Below are positions 16,846-25,939 of a DNA stretch of 64,000 nt, in pieces. Source of the DNA: Pseudomonas sp. LRP2-20. Lineage in GTDB: Bacteria; Pseudomonadota; Gammaproteobacteria; Pseudomonadales; Pseudomonadaceae. Numbering within the stretch: position 1 is the first letter of the stretch; each line of letters starts with the position of its first letter. The notes under the pieces were generated by a model. That model did not search any database. It saw only the letters and a list, made by a program, of their open reading frames with translations, and was not told where the DNA came from. The stretch covers positions 5,969,001 to 6,033,000 of the forward strand of contig NZ_AP025944.1 in the NCBI RefSeq assembly GCF_024349685.1, read 5' to 3'. Position numbers and translations under genes: made by a program.

Positions 16846-17808
16846 ATGCGTAAGTCCTTGATGCGTATGACATTGCGTCAATTGCAGATCTTCAACGAGG
16901 TGTGTGATTTACGCTCTTACAGCCGAGCGGCGGAGGAGATGGCACTGACGCAACCCGCCGTTAGTCTACAGATCCGTCAGCTCGAGGAGCTGATTGGCCA
17001 GCCGCTGTTCGAGTACGTCGGCAAGAAGCTCTACCTGACCGAAGCCGCCGAAGCGCTGCAGCGGGCCAGCCGCGACATCTTCGGGCGCCTGGAAAGCCTC
17101 GACATGCAGCTGTCGGACATGCAGGGCTCATTGCAGGGGCAGCTGAAACTGGCGATCGAGTCCAGTGCCAAGTACTTCGTGCCACACCTGTTCGCCGCCT
17201 TCAAGCAGCGTCACCCGGAGGTCAACCTGACCCTTACCGTGGTCAATCGGGCCCAGGCGATCCGCCGGCTTTCCGACAACCGCGACGATCTGATCATCAT
17301 GTCCATGGTGCCGCAGGACATGGGCCTGGAGTTTCTGCCGTTTCTGAACAACCCGATCGTGGCTGTGGCCCCGCCTGAACACCCGCTGTGCAAGCTCGAA
17401 CAGCTGCGCCTGCAGGACCTGGAGCCTCATACCCTGCTGGTCCGCGAGCAAGGTTCGGGAACGCGCAAGGCCTGCGAGGAGTACTTCAAGGACAAGCGCG
17501 TGCACTTCACCCAGACACTGGAGGTCGCTTCGGCCGATGCCCAGCGCGAATGCGTGATCGCCGGCCTGGGGATCGCCCTGCTGACCCGCCACGCCGTGAA
17601 CCTGGAGCTGGCCACGGGGGTGCTCAGGGAGCTGCCGGTGGAAGAGTTGCCGCTGTACCGCAGCTGGTGTGTGGTGCAGGCCAAGGCCAAGCGACAGTCG
17701 CCGGTGGCCTTGGCCTTTCTTGCGTTCATCCGCAGCGAACGTGCGTTGATCAGCGCGCTTGTTGAGCGCTTCTCGGGGAAGCTGCCGCCGACGCCTGCCA
17801 TACCGTGA
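16846..17808 (+). CDS. LysR-type regulator divergent from pyruvate carboxylase genes
   Basis: The 320-aa product has the LysR HTH (about residues 8-67: MTLRQLQIFNEVCDLRSYSRAAEEMALTQ, then PAVSLQIRQLEELIG) and a CbbR/CysB-like effector domain. CbbR-type features include SSAKYFVPHLFAAFKQRHPEV and VREQGSGTRKACEEYF. It is divergent from the pycAB-like operon, so control of anaplerotic carboxylation is likely. CbbR-like proteins often sense carbon metabolites, but the ligand here is unknown. Alternative starts lie at codons 6 and 8. Its 3' end overlaps a convergent small gene by 59 bp. Confidence 0.92.
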   Translation: MRKSLMRMTLRQLQIFNEVCDLRSYSRAAEEMALTQPAVSLQIRQLEELIGQPLFEYVGKKLYLTEAAEALQRASRDIFGRLESLDMQLSDMQGSLQGQLKLAIESSAKYFVPHLFAAFKQRHPEVNLTLTVVNRAQAIRRLSDNRDDLIIMSMVPQDMGLEFLPFLNNPIVAVAPPEHPLCKLEQLRLQDLEPHTLLVREQGSGTRKACEEYFKDKRVHFTQTLEVASADAQRECVIAGLGIALLTRHAVNLELATGVLRELPVEELPLYRSWCVVQAKAKRQSPVALAFLAFIRSERALISALVERFSGKLPPTPAIP

Positions 17809-17968
17809 GTGCTTGTAACTCGGGGTAATCCACAAGGTCACGGAGCAGTTGACGTTGGTCGCAATAGCTCTCGATCGCGCGGCGGTATTCCATGCGGCGC
17901 TGATCCTTTTCCTGCTGCTTGCGAGCCTTGGCGCTGGGTTGGTACGTACCGTCGAAGTCACGAGCCAT
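17750..17968 (-). CDS. Small conserved-looking protein, possibly PA3496-like
   Basis: The 72-aa product is strongly basic in its first half (SAKARKQQEKDQRRMEYRRAIESYCDQRQLLRDL) and has no membrane segment or signal peptide. The pattern of a K/R-rich helix followed by a short hydrophobic tail recalls the small PA3496-type proteins of Pseudomonas, proposed to affect envelope integrity. I am not certain of this match. A GGGAG Shine-Dalgarno lies 7 nt before the ATG, which supports translation. The last 59 bp overlap the convergent LysR gene. Confidence 0.65.
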   Translation of the reverse strand: MARDFDGTYQPSAKARKQQEKDQRRMEYRRAIESYCDQRQLLRDLVDYPELQALTVWQASAAASPRSAQQAR

Positions 17969-18076
17969 TGCCTGTCTCCCAGTTAGGATGCGGGAGTTTC
18001 AGACTGGCCTCGGCGGTTTACGGTTTGGCTGTGGAATGGTGACAAAACCGTGAAATCTGCTTTGCCTGTGCGGGCC

Positions 18077-18163
18077 TATTCGCGGGCAAGCCCGCTCCCA
18101 CAGGTACTGTATGCTTCTTGAAGGCAGTGCGATTCCTGTGGAAGCGGGCTTGCCGGCGAAGAG
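18077..18163. repeat. Inverted pair of REP elements
   Basis: TCGCGGGCAAGCCCGCTCCCAC-type REP at about 18077-18103 and its inverted partner GTGGAAGCGGGCTTGCCGGCGAA at about 18138-18160 lie just downstream of the rpiR stop. They can form a large hairpin and may protect or end the rpiR transcript. Confidence 0.85.
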
Positions 18164-18180
18164 GCCGGTACAGGCTGATA

Positions 18181-19047
18181 TCAGTCGTCTGTAGCCTTGA
18201 TCGACTTGGGCGACAAACGCAGGCTGCGCAAGCTGCGCTTCACGCTCTTCAGGTGATTGACCAGGCTCGGCCCACGGGCCATGGCCACGCCCATGGCCAA
18301 CACATCGATGACTACCAGGTGAGCGATACGCGAGGTCAGCGGGGTGTAGATCTCGGTATCTTCATGCACGTCGATCGCCAGGTTGACCGTCGACAGTTCC
18401 GCCAGCGGCGTCGCGCTCGGGCACAGAGTGATCAGGTTGGCACCGCTTTCACGCACCAGGTTGGCGGTGATCAGCAAGTCCTTGGAACGCCCCGACTGGG
18501 AAATGCACACCGCCACGTCACCCGGCTTCAACGTCACCGCCGACATGGCCTGCATGTGCGGGTCGGAGTAGGCCGCAGCGCTGAGCAGCAGGCGGAAGAA
18601 CTTGTGCTGGGCGTCGGCGGCTACCGCACCGGACGCGCCAAAGCCGTAGAACTCCACGCGTTGCGCCTGAGCCATGGCACTCACGGCCTGTTGCAGGGCC
18701 TGGGGGTCGAGGTGCTCGCGTACTTCCATCAGCGTGTGCAGGGTGGTGTCGAAAATCTTCAGGCTGTAGTCGGCAACCGAGTCGTCCTCATGAATCGCGA
18801 ACTGGCCGAAACTGGCACCGGCTGCCAGGCTTTGCGCCAGCTTGAGCTTGAGGTCCTGGAAGCCCGAACAACCGATCGCCCGGCAGAAACGCACGATCGT
18901 CGGCTCGCTGATGCCCACGCTGTGCGCCAGGTCGGCCATCGAGCTGTGCATGACGGCAGCCGGGTCGAGCAGCACGTGGTCGGCCACTTTGAGTTCCGAT
19001 TTGCGCAGCAGGTGGCGCGATTGGGCGATATGTTGCAACAGATTCAC
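18181..19047 (-). CDS. RpiR-family regulator, HexR-like
   Basis: The 288-aa product has an RpiR N-terminal HTH (about residues 1-77, with SMADLAHSVGISEPTIVRFCRAIGCSGFQDLKLKLAQSLA) and a SIS sugar-phosphate domain (about 110-250, GFGASGAVAADAQHKF and ISQSGRSKDLL). It resembles HexR, the repressor that releases DNA on binding 2-keto-3-deoxy-6-phosphogluconate, but differs from the main HexR encoded beside edd/zwf-1 and is probably a paralogue. The start is a GTG at 19047. It faces away from zwf across a perfect HexR-type operator, so it most likely controls zwf and itself. Confidence 0.9.
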   Translation of the reverse strand: MNLLQHIAQSRHLLRKSELKVADHVLLDPAAVMHSSMADLAHSVGISEPTIVRFCRAIGCSGFQDLKLKLAQSLAAGASFGQFAIHEDDSVADYSLKIFDTTLHTLMEVREHLDPQALQQAVSAMAQAQRVEFYGFGASGAVAADAQHKFFRLLLSAAAYSDPHMQAMSAVTLKPGDVAVCISQSGRSKDLLITANLVRESGANLITLCPSATPLAELSTVNLAIDVHEDTEIYTPLTSRIAHLVVIDVLAMGVAMARGPSLVNHLKSVKRSLRSLRLSPKSIKATDD

Positions 19048-19091
19048 GGGCTGGACTCGGTTATGATCGGCTGGCCGGGATGTAGCTTTCT

Positions 19092-19106
19092 TGTAGTTAT
19101 ACTACA
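19092..19106. promoter_or_regulatory. HexR-type operator
   Basis: TGTAGTTATACTACA matches the HexR consensus TGTARTWWWAYTACA and is palindromic except at its centre. It lies 59 bp before the chosen zwf start and 45 bp before the rpiR start. A second half-site TGTAG lies at 19081. Confidence 0.85.
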
Positions 19107-19150
19107 TGGACGCCAACCCGCCCAGTTAAACGAACGTGGAGAGTGGTGGT

Positions 19151-20593
19151 TTGACTATTCCTTGCGACATTCTGGTGTTCGGTGGCACCGGTGACCTGGC
19201 CCTGCACAAACTGCTGCCGGCGCTCTATCACCTGTATCGCGAGGCACGCCTGAACAACGCGGTGCGCATCATTGCCCTCGCCCGCCGGCACATTAGCCGT
19301 AACGAATACCTCAAGCTCGCCGAGCGCCATTGCCGGGCGCAGATCGCCCGCCACGACTTCGACGAGGACGTGTGGCAACGCTTTTCCGCCCGCCTCGACT
19401 ACTTCCCCATGGACGCCGCGCAAAGCGCCGATTTCGGCCGCCTGGCGCGCTACCTCGGCGAGCCTGGAGGGCTGACCCGCATCTACTACCTGGCCACTGC
19501 GCCCAACCTCTTCGTACCGATCGCCAACCATCTGCGTGTTGCCGGGTTGGCCGACAGTGAAGCGCGCATCGTGCTGGAGAAACCGATCGGCCACTCGCTG
19601 GCATCCGCCACCGCCATCAACGAAGCGATCGGCGCGGTGTTCGACGAATCGCAGGTGTTTCGCATCGATCACTACCTGGGCAAGGAAACCGTGCAGAACC
19701 TGATGGCCCTGCGCTTCGCCAATGCCCTGCTGGAACCGGTGTGGCGCAACGGCCAGGTCGACCATGTGCAGATCAGCGTCTGCGAAACCCTGGGTGTGGA
19801 AAACCGCGGTGGCTACTACGACCGCGCCGGGGCGACCCGTGACATGCTGCAGAATCACCTTTTGCAGCTGCTGTGCCTGGTGGCCATGGAACCGCCGGCG
19901 CAATTCGAGGCCGAAGCCGTGCGCGACGAGAAAGTGAAGATCCTGCGTGCCCTCAAGCCCATCACCGGCCAGGACGTGCAGGACAAGACCGTGCGCGGCC
20001 AGTACGGTGCCGGGCACATCGGCGGCCAGGAAGTACCGGCCTACTACTTCGAGAAGGACGTCGACAACGACACCGACACCGAAACCTTCGTCGCCGTGCA
20101 CGCCCACATCGACAACTGGCGCTGGGCCGGCGTGCCCTTCTACCTGCGTACCGGCAAGCGCATGGCGCGGCGCTCGTCGCAAATCGTCATCCAGTTCAAA
20201 CCGGTGCCCCACGAGCTGTTCAGCGGCGGCCAGGTCAACCAGCTGCTGATCCAGCTGCAGCCCGAGGAACGCATCAGCCTGCGCATGATGACCAAGAGCC
20301 CCGGCAAGGGCATGCGCCTGGAGCCGGTCGATCTGGACCTGAACCTAGCCCAGGTATTTGGCCAGACCCGCCGATGGGACGCCTACGAACGCCTGCTGCT
20401 GGACATCCTGGAGGGCGACTCGACGTTGTTCATGCGCCGCGACGAAGTGGAGGCTGCCTGGACCTGGATCGACCCGATCATCAAGGGTTGGGAAGAGCAC
20501 TTCCAGGCGCCCCGCCACTATGCTGCTGGCAGCAACGGCCCGGAACAGGCCAACAGCCTGCTGGCCAGGCACGGCAGGCACTGGCATGGCTGA
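19151..20593 (+). CDS. zwf: Glucose-6-phosphate 1-dehydrogenase
   Basis: Zwf oxidises glucose-6-phosphate to 6-phosphogluconolactone with NAD(P)+, feeding the Entner-Doudoroff and pentose phosphate routes. The 480-aa product has the N-terminal GGTGDLALHKLLPALY nucleotide loop, EKPIGHSL, and the active-site signature RIDHYLGKE at about residue 171. The start is taken as TTG at 19151 (MTIPCDILVFGGTGDLA) because GGAGAG lies 7 nt upstream; the GTG at 19136 lacks a Shine-Dalgarno. No edd, pgl or eda genes are adjacent, so this is a stand-alone, likely secondary zwf under the RpiR neighbour. Confidence 0.94.
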   Translation: MTIPCDILVFGGTGDLALHKLLPALYHLYREARLNNAVRIIALARRHISRNEYLKLAERHCRAQIARHDFDEDVWQRFSARLDYFPMDAAQSADFGRLARYLGEPGGLTRIYYLATAPNLFVPIANHLRVAGLADSEARIVLEKPIGHSLASATAINEAIGAVFDESQVFRIDHYLGKETVQNLMALRFANALLEPVWRNGQVDHVQISVCETLGVENRGGYYDRAGATRDMLQNHLLQLLCLVAMEPPAQFEAEAVRDEKVKILRALKPITGQDVQDKTVRGQYGAGHIGGQEVPAYYFEKDVDNDTDTETFVAVHAHIDNWRWAGVPFYLRTGKRMARRSSQIVIQFKPVPHELFSGGQVNQLLIQLQPEERISLRMMTKSPGKGMRLEPVDLDLNLAQVFGQTRRWDAYERLLLDILEGDSTLFMRRDEVEAAWTWIDPIIKGWEEHFQAPRHYAAGSNGPEQANSLLARHGRHWHG

Positions 20594-20604
20594 GGGACCT
20601 TGCC

Positions 20605-22965
20605 TCAATGCGTCCAAGGGCGGGCAAGCATCTGCCTGAACTCAGGCTCCGGGACAGGCCTGCTGATCAGGTAGCCCTGGGCCTCATCACACGCGTGTTC
20701 CCGCAGGAACGCCAGCTGTTCCGCCGTTTCCACCCCTTCCGCCACCACCTTCAGGCCCAGGCTCCTGGACAGGGTGATGATTGCCTGGGTAATGGCCGCA
20801 TCCTGGCTGCCTTCGTGCAAGCCGCGGATGAATGCCTGGTCGATCTTCACATAGTCCACCGGCAACCGCTTGAGGTAGCTCAATGACGAATAGCCGGTGC
20901 CAAAATCGTCGATGGCCAGTTTCACCCCCAGCGCGTGCAATTGCTCGAAGGTCGCGATGATGTGCTCGACGCTGTCCAGCAGCTGGCTTTCGGTAAGCTC
21001 CAGCTCCAGAAGGTGCGGTGCCAGGCCGGTCTCCTCAAGCACCTGACGCACCAGGCTGACCAGCTTGCCCTGGCGCAACTGGTACACCGACAGGTTGACC
21101 GAAACCCGCACCTCCAGCCCCTGGCGCTGCCAATCGCGAGCCTGCCTGCAGGCATGGCGGAGCACGAACTCGCCGATAGGGGCAATCAGCCCGGTTTCTT
21201 CGGCCAGGCCGATGAACTCCCCTGGGGGCACCATGCCCCACCCTGGATGTTGCCAGCGCACCAGGGCCTCGGCGGCATGCAGACGCCCACTGAGCAGGCA
21301 CAGCTTGGGCTGGTAAAAGACCATGAGTTGTTCTTCATCGATGGCCTTGCGTAGCTGGTTCTCCAGCTGCAGGCGCTCGAGAGTGCTGGCGCGCAGGCTC
21401 TCGGTATAGAACTGGAAGTTGTCGCCGCCCAGATGCTTGGCATGCTGCTTGGCCATGTCTGCCTGGCTGATCAGGGCATCGGCATCGAGCGTGGCGTCGG
21501 ACAGCACACTGATGCCCACCGAAGCGCTGACCACGACCTCGTGCCCGTCGAGCCGCTGCGGCTTGCGCAGCTTGTTCAACAACCGGGTGGTGACCCGCAC
21601 CAGGCTCGACAGGTTGCTGTAACCATCGAACAGGACGGCAAACTCATCGCCAGAAAGCCGCGCCACGGTATCTGCCTCGGGAACGGTGCTGACAATTCGC
21701 CGGGCAATCTTGCGAATCAGCTGATCGGCCAGCTCATGACCCAGGCTTTCATTGAGTAGCTTGAAGCGGTCCAGATCGACATGCAGCAGGGCGAGGCTGC
21801 GGCCGTTGCTGCGCACGCGTTGAGCGGCTTCCTGCAGACGCAGGCGGAACAGTGAACGGTTGGCCAGCCCGCTCAATTCGTCGTAGTGCGCCAGGTAGCG
21901 CAAGCGCTCCTCGGAGGCCCGCCGCGAAGACAGGTCGGTGAAGAATCCGACCACCTGGCTCAACTGGCCCTGGGTGTCGCGCACAGCCGTCAGTTGCAAC
22001 CGTTGCGGATGCAACTCGCCGTGCTTGCGCGCCTCTACCAGCTCAGCCTGCCAGCCGCCTTGCTGCGCCAGCGCCGACTCGATGGCCTGGCTGTGCCGGC
22101 GCGCATCGCTATGGCACGGCAACTCGAACCATTCGCGCGCCAGTAGCTCGGAACGGTTGTAGCCGGTCATCTGGCAGTAGGCCTGATTCACTGCAAGCAC
22201 CACGAATTCGGCACTCAGAATCACCACGCCTTCATTGCAGGCTTCGAACACCGTGGCCGCCAGGCGCTGCTGTTCTTCGAGCACCTTCTGCGCGGAGATC
22301 CGTAGCAGGTCCTGGTTCAACGCCTGATTCTGGAAGCGCCGCAGCAGGCTGCGGTCGAGTAGCCGGTTGACCTGCCAGGCCACCACCACCAGCGCCGCCA
22401 GCAAAATCAGGCCAAGCCAGCCCCAGCCACGCTGCTGCCCCGCCTCGAAGTAGAACAGGAACAGGATCGGCGGCAACAGGCAGGGCAAGGCAAAGCTGAG
22501 AAAGGCCGGCAGGCTGACTGCATAGGCGATGCTCGCACTTAAAGTGGCCATCCCCAGCAAGCCGAACACCCAGGCCTGCTGCACGAAGTTGTCTTGCGGC
22601 ACCAAGGCGATCGCGGCGCAGGCCAAGGTCAAACCACTGAATGCCGAACCGAACAGGAACATGCGGCGCCAGCCGGGGTTGGCCTGGCGTTGCGCCGAGG
22701 CGGCGTCGAACGCCGCAACCTGGATCACCCGGAGGGCCACCAGCGCCAGCAGCCATACCAGCCACACGCCCACCAGCAGATAACGCCCAGGGCTCCACAA
22801 CAGCCAGGCGCAGAGCAAGCCGTTGAGCAGCATGAACAATGTGGGTAACAGAGAGCCTTGATACAGCAGACGCGTTCGCTCGACGGAGAGCTGGGTGGCG
22901 AACTGCCTGCGCACATTCCTTGTCATCTCCAGCGATACTCCGATCGCCGTGCAGTCCTGGGTCAT
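20605..22965 (-). CDS. Membrane-bound PAS-GGDEF-EAL cyclic-di-GMP protein
   Basis: The product (about 786 aa from the ATG at 22965; 22926 and a TTG at 23007 are alternatives) has about five N-terminal membrane segments, then a PAS domain ([29 protein letters not shown]). A GGDEF domain follows whose signature reads SGDEF, and a C-terminal EAL domain has intact [39 protein letters not shown] and EGVE motifs. These predict phosphodiesterase activity; cyclase activity is plausible because SGDEF variants can be active. It is convergent with zwf, 11 bp apart. It probably tunes biofilm or motility through c-di-GMP, but the signal is unknown. Confidence 0.93.
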   Translation of the reverse strand: MTQDCTAIGVSLEMTRNVRRQFATQLSVERTRLLYQGSLLPTLFMLLNGLLCAWLLWSPGRYLLVGVWLVWLLALVALRVIQVAAFDAASAQRQANPGWRRMFLFGSAFSGLTLACAAIALVPQDNFVQQAWVFGLLGMATLSASIAYAVSLPAFLSFALPCLLPPILFLFYFEAGQQRGWGWLGLILLAALVVVAWQVNRLLDRSLLRRFQNQALNQDLLRISAQKVLEEQQRLAATVFEACNEGVVILSAEFVVLAVNQAYCQMTGYNRSELLAREWFELPCHSDARRHSQAIESALAQQGGWQAELVEARKHGELHPQRLQLTAVRDTQGQLSQVVGFFTDLSSRRASEERLRYLAHYDELSGLANRSLFRLRLQEAAQRVRSNGRSLALLHVDLDRFKLLNESLGHELADQLIRKIARRIVSTVPEADTVARLSGDEFAVLFDGYSNLSSLVRVTTRLLNKLRKPQRLDGHEVVVSASVGISVLSDATLDADALISQADMAKQHAKHLGGDNFQFYTESLRASTLERLQLENQLRKAIDEEQLMVFYQPKLCLLSGRLHAAEALVRWQHPGWGMVPPGEFIGLAEETGLIAPIGEFVLRHACRQARDWQRQGLEVRVSVNLSVYQLRQGKLVSLVRQVLEETGLAPHLLELELTESQLLDSVEHIIATFEQLHALGVKLAIDDFGTGYSSLSYLKRLPVDYVKIDQAFIRGLHEGSQDAAITQAIITLSRSLGLKVVAEGVETAEQLAFLREHACDEAQGYLISRPVPEPEFRQMLARPWTH

Positions 22966-23185
22966 AGCGCTGGTTCTTGTAGAGTTCTTGTTATGGTTGG
23001 CACTCAACGAGCTGCGATCTTACACAAACGGCAGACCTGGCCAAACTGCTCCTGGTCATCTTTCACTACCTCGCGCGGAGCAGACGCTGGTATAGCTGAA
23101 ATGTTACCGGATCCCATCGGCCACCCTGGAAAGCGAAAGTGGCGCTGCGTCTATCAGCGCTATCTCAATTACCAGGGACTTCATC

Positions 23186-23503
23186 ATGAACACGATCAAA
23201 AATCTGATTGCCTACAACAGCGATGCACCCGGCGAGCCGACTTGCTTCGAAGTGCGAGGAACCGTGACGGTTGCCCACACAGGCATCGAACCTGTTCTGG
23301 TAGCACCCGAAGTACGCCACCACGGGGGCTGGGAAGTACTCGAGTTGAAACTTGTGGATAACGGAAGCGTTGCCCTTCAGGTCCTTACCGAGAAGGAGGT
23401 TTTCTACAGGCGCGAAGGCGGTACTTCATGGAGGACTCTCGAGATCATCGAGCCAAAGGGTTCGCAAAGGGTTGAAATTGGCTACCGCGAGGCAGTCAAG
23501 TAA
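23186..23503 (+). CDS. Hypothetical protein, 105 aa
   Basis: I do not recognise this protein. It begins MNTIKNLIAYNSDAPGEP and is predicted soluble and rich in beta strands (FEVRGTVTVAHTG, WEVLELKLVDNGSVALQVL, VEIGYREAV), with a single Cys near residue 20. An AGGGA Shine-Dalgarno lies 8 nt before the ATG, supporting expression. It stands alone between the c-di-GMP gene (divergent) and uvrD, and is followed at once by an 18-bp perfect inverted repeat. An exact DnaA-box sequence (23353-23361) falls within the coding region. Confidence 0.6.
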   Translation: MNTIKNLIAYNSDAPGEPTCFEVRGTVTVAHTGIEPVLVAPEVRHHGGWEVLELKLVDNGSVALQVLTEKEVFYRREGGTSWRTLEIIEPKGSQRVEIGYREAVK

Positions 23504-23510
23504 GCCTGGC

Positions 23511-23555
23511 GCCAGTCAGCCTGATCGCAGCCATGCGGCGATCAGGCTGACTGGC
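23511..23555. terminator. Perfect 18-bp inverted repeat after the 105-aa gene
   Basis: GCCAGTCAGCCTGATCGC (23511-23528) and its exact complement (23538-23555) flank a 9-nt loop, starting 8 bp after the stop codon. There is no T run. It is likely a transcript-end or stability hairpin and does not match the REP family. Confidence 0.55.
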
Positions 23556-23585
23556 GTCAGAACTCGATGAGCGACAGCGCTTGAG

Positions 23586-23601
23586 GTGAATATTCATACA
23601 G
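23586..23601. promoter_or_regulatory. Candidate LexA box upstream of uvrD
   Basis: GTGAATATTCATACAG resembles the Pseudomonas LexA site CTGTATAAATATACAG, with a good right half and a degenerate left half. It lies 43 bp before the uvrD ATG, and uvrD belongs to the SOS regulon in many bacteria. Confidence 0.4.
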
Positions 23602-23643
23602 TAGATGTTTGCCCCTTAACCGGCCTCCCCCTAGAATGGCCGG

Positions 23644-25830
23644 ATGCACACAGATGACCTCTCCCTCCTGCTGAATTCCCTCAACGATGCCCAACGCCAG
23701 GCCGTCGCGGCCACGCTTGGGCGTCAACTGGTGCTTGCTGGCGCCGGTTCCGGTAAAACCCGCGTGCTGGTGCACCGCATCGCCTGGCTGATCCAGGTCG
23801 AGCAGGCCTCGCCGCACTCGATTCTGTCGGTGACCTTCACCAACAAGGCTGCCGCCGAAATGCGCCAGCGGATCGAGCAGTTGCTGGGCATCAATCCGGC
23901 GGGCATGTGGGTGGGCACCTTCCACGGCCTGGCGCACCGCCTGCTGCGGGCACACTGGCAGGAAGCACGCCTGGTGCAGAACTTCCAGATCCTCGACAGC
24001 GATGATCAGCAACGGCTGATCAAGCGCGTCATGCGCGAACTCGGCCTGGACGAGCAGAAATGGCCGGCGCGTCAGGCCCAGTGGTTCATCAACGGGCAAA
24101 AGGACGAGGGCCTGCGCCCGCAACACATCCAGGCCAGCGGCGACCTGTTCCTGCAGACCATGCGCGATGTCTACAGCGCCTATGAACAGGCCTGCGAACG
24201 CGCCGGGGTCATCGACTTCTCCGAATTGCTGCTGCGCGCCCTCGACCTGTGGCGCGACCACCCTGGCTTGCTGGAACACTACCAGCGGCGCTTCCGTCAC
24301 CTGCTGGTGGACGAGTTCCAGGACACCAACGCCGTGCAGTACGCCTGGCTGCGCCTGCTGGCGGGCAAGAATGGTGGCAGCCTGATGGCTGTGGGCGACG
24401 ACGACCAGTCCATCTACGGTTGGCGCGGTGCCAAGATCGAAAACATTCACCAGTACACCGCCGACTTCCCTGATGCCGAGATGATCCGCCTGGAGCAGAA
24501 CTACCGCTCCACCGGCGGCATCCTCAAGGCCGCCAACGCGCTGATCGCCAACAACAGCGGGCGCCTGGGCAAGGAACTGTGGACCGACATGGGTGAAGGC
24601 GAGCCGCTGACGCTGTACGCCGCCTACAACGAACACGATGAAGCGCGCTATGTGGTCGAGACCATCGAGAGCCTGATCAAGCAAGGCAACGCGCGCAGCG
24701 ACATCGCCATCCTGTATCGCTCCAACGCCCAGTCGCGGGTGCTGGAAGAAGCCTTGCTGCGCGAACGCATCCCCTATCGCATCTACGGTGGCCAGCGCTT
24801 CTTCGAACGCGCCGAAATCAAGAATGCCATGGCCTACCTGCGCCTGATCGAGGGCCGCGGCAACGATGCGGCCCTGGAGCGGGTGATCAACGTGCCACCC
24901 CGTGGAATCGGCGAGAAAACCGTCGAGGCCATTCGCGAGCATGCCCGCCACAGCCAGCTGTCGATGTGGGAAGCCATGTGCCAGCTGCTGGCCGCCAAGG
25001 CGCTGAAAGGCCGCGCGGCCTCTGCCCTGGGTGCCTTCATCGAGTTGATCGAGGGCCTGGCCAGCAAGGTCGCCGACATGCCGCTGCACACCATGACCCA
25101 GACCGCCATCGAGCAGTCCGGCCTGATCATCTATCACCAGGAAGAAAAGGGTGAAAAGGGCCAGGCACGGGTAGAAAACCTTGAGGAACTGGTCAGCGCC
25201 GCGCGCAACTTCGAAACCAGCGAAGACGACGCCGACCTGTCGCCGCTGTCGGCATTCCTGGGCCATGCCTCGCTGGAAGCCGGCGACACCCAGGCGGACG
25301 AGCACGAAGACAGCATCCAATTGATGACCCTGCACAGCGCCAAGGGCCTGGAATTCCCATACGTGTTCCTGGTAGGCATGGAAGAAGGCCTGTTCCCGCA
25401 CAAGATGAGCCTGGAAGAACCCGGCCGCCTGGAAGAGGAACGCCGCCTGGCCTACGTGGGTATCACCCGCGCCATGCGCCAGCTGATCATGACCTATGCC
25501 GAGACCCGTCGCCTCTATGGCAGCGAAACCTACAACAAGGTGTCTCGTTTCGTACGTGAGATTCCGAGCGGACTGGTTCAGGAAGTACGACTTTCCAACA
25601 GTGTCAGCCGACCATTCGGCGGTTCGACGAGCACCAACAGCAACCTGTTTGCCAATGCCAATATTCCGCAGACCGCCTTCAACCTGGGCCAGCGCGTGCA
25701 GCACGCGGTGTTTGGCGAAGGGGTCATCCTCAACTTCGAGGGTTCCGGTGCCCAGGCGCGGGTGCAGGTGAACTTTGCCGAAGGCAGCAAATGGCTCATG
25801 CTGGGGTACGCCAAGCTCGAGGCCATCTAA
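23644..25830 (+). CDS. uvrD: DNA helicase II
   Basis: UvrD is the SF1A 3'-5' helicase acting in nucleotide excision and mismatch repair and in clearing RecA or stalled RNA polymerase. The 728-aa product has all superfamily 1 motifs: AGAGSGKT (residues 32-39), TFTNKAAAEMRQRI, Walker B LLVDEFQDTN (from about 220), GDDDQSIYGWRGA, LEQNYRS, TLHSAKGLEFPYVFL and VGITRAM. The C-terminal tudor-like region (FNLGQRVQHAVFGEGVILNFEG) is also present. The ATG at 23644 gives the usual N-terminus MHTDDLSLLLNSLNDAQRQAV. It is a single gene, perhaps SOS-regulated through the nearby LexA-like site. Confidence 0.96.
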   Translation: MHTDDLSLLLNSLNDAQRQAVAATLGRQLVLAGAGSGKTRVLVHRIAWLIQVEQASPHSILSVTFTNKAAAEMRQRIEQLLGINPAGMWVGTFHGLAHRLLRAHWQEARLVQNFQILDSDDQQRLIKRVMRELGLDEQKWPARQAQWFINGQKDEGLRPQHIQASGDLFLQTMRDVYSAYEQACERAGVIDFSELLLRALDLWRDHPGLLEHYQRRFRHLLVDEFQDTNAVQYAWLRLLAGKNGGSLMAVGDDDQSIYGWRGAKIENIHQYTADFPDAEMIRLEQNYRSTGGILKAANALIANNSGRLGKELWTDMGEGEPLTLYAAYNEHDEARYVVETIESLIKQGNARSDIAILYRSNAQSRVLEEALLRERIPYRIYGGQRFFERAEIKNAMAYLRLIEGRGNDAALERVINVPPRGIGEKTVEAIREHARHSQLSMWEAMCQLLAAKALKGRAASALGAFIELIEGLASKVADMPLHTMTQTAIEQSGLIIYHQEEKGEKGQARVENLEELVSAARNFETSEDDADLSPLSAFLGHASLEAGDTQADEHEDSIQLMTLHSAKGLEFPYVFLVGMEEGLFPHKMSLEEPGRLEEERRLAYVGITRAMRQLIMTYAETRRLYGSETYNKVSRFVREIPSGLVQEVRLSNSVSRPFGGSTSTNSNLFANANIPQTAFNLGQRVQHAVFGEGVILNFEGSGAQARVQVNFAEGSKWLMLGYAKLEAI

Positions 25831-25939
25831 AGCCTCGAACCATTCAGGCAAAAGCTGGAAACATCTTGTCGCTGGTCATGTGCACAGGAACCTGTGCACC
25901 ATGGCGCGCGTGCAATCCACAACAGGGGAAATCCCATTT

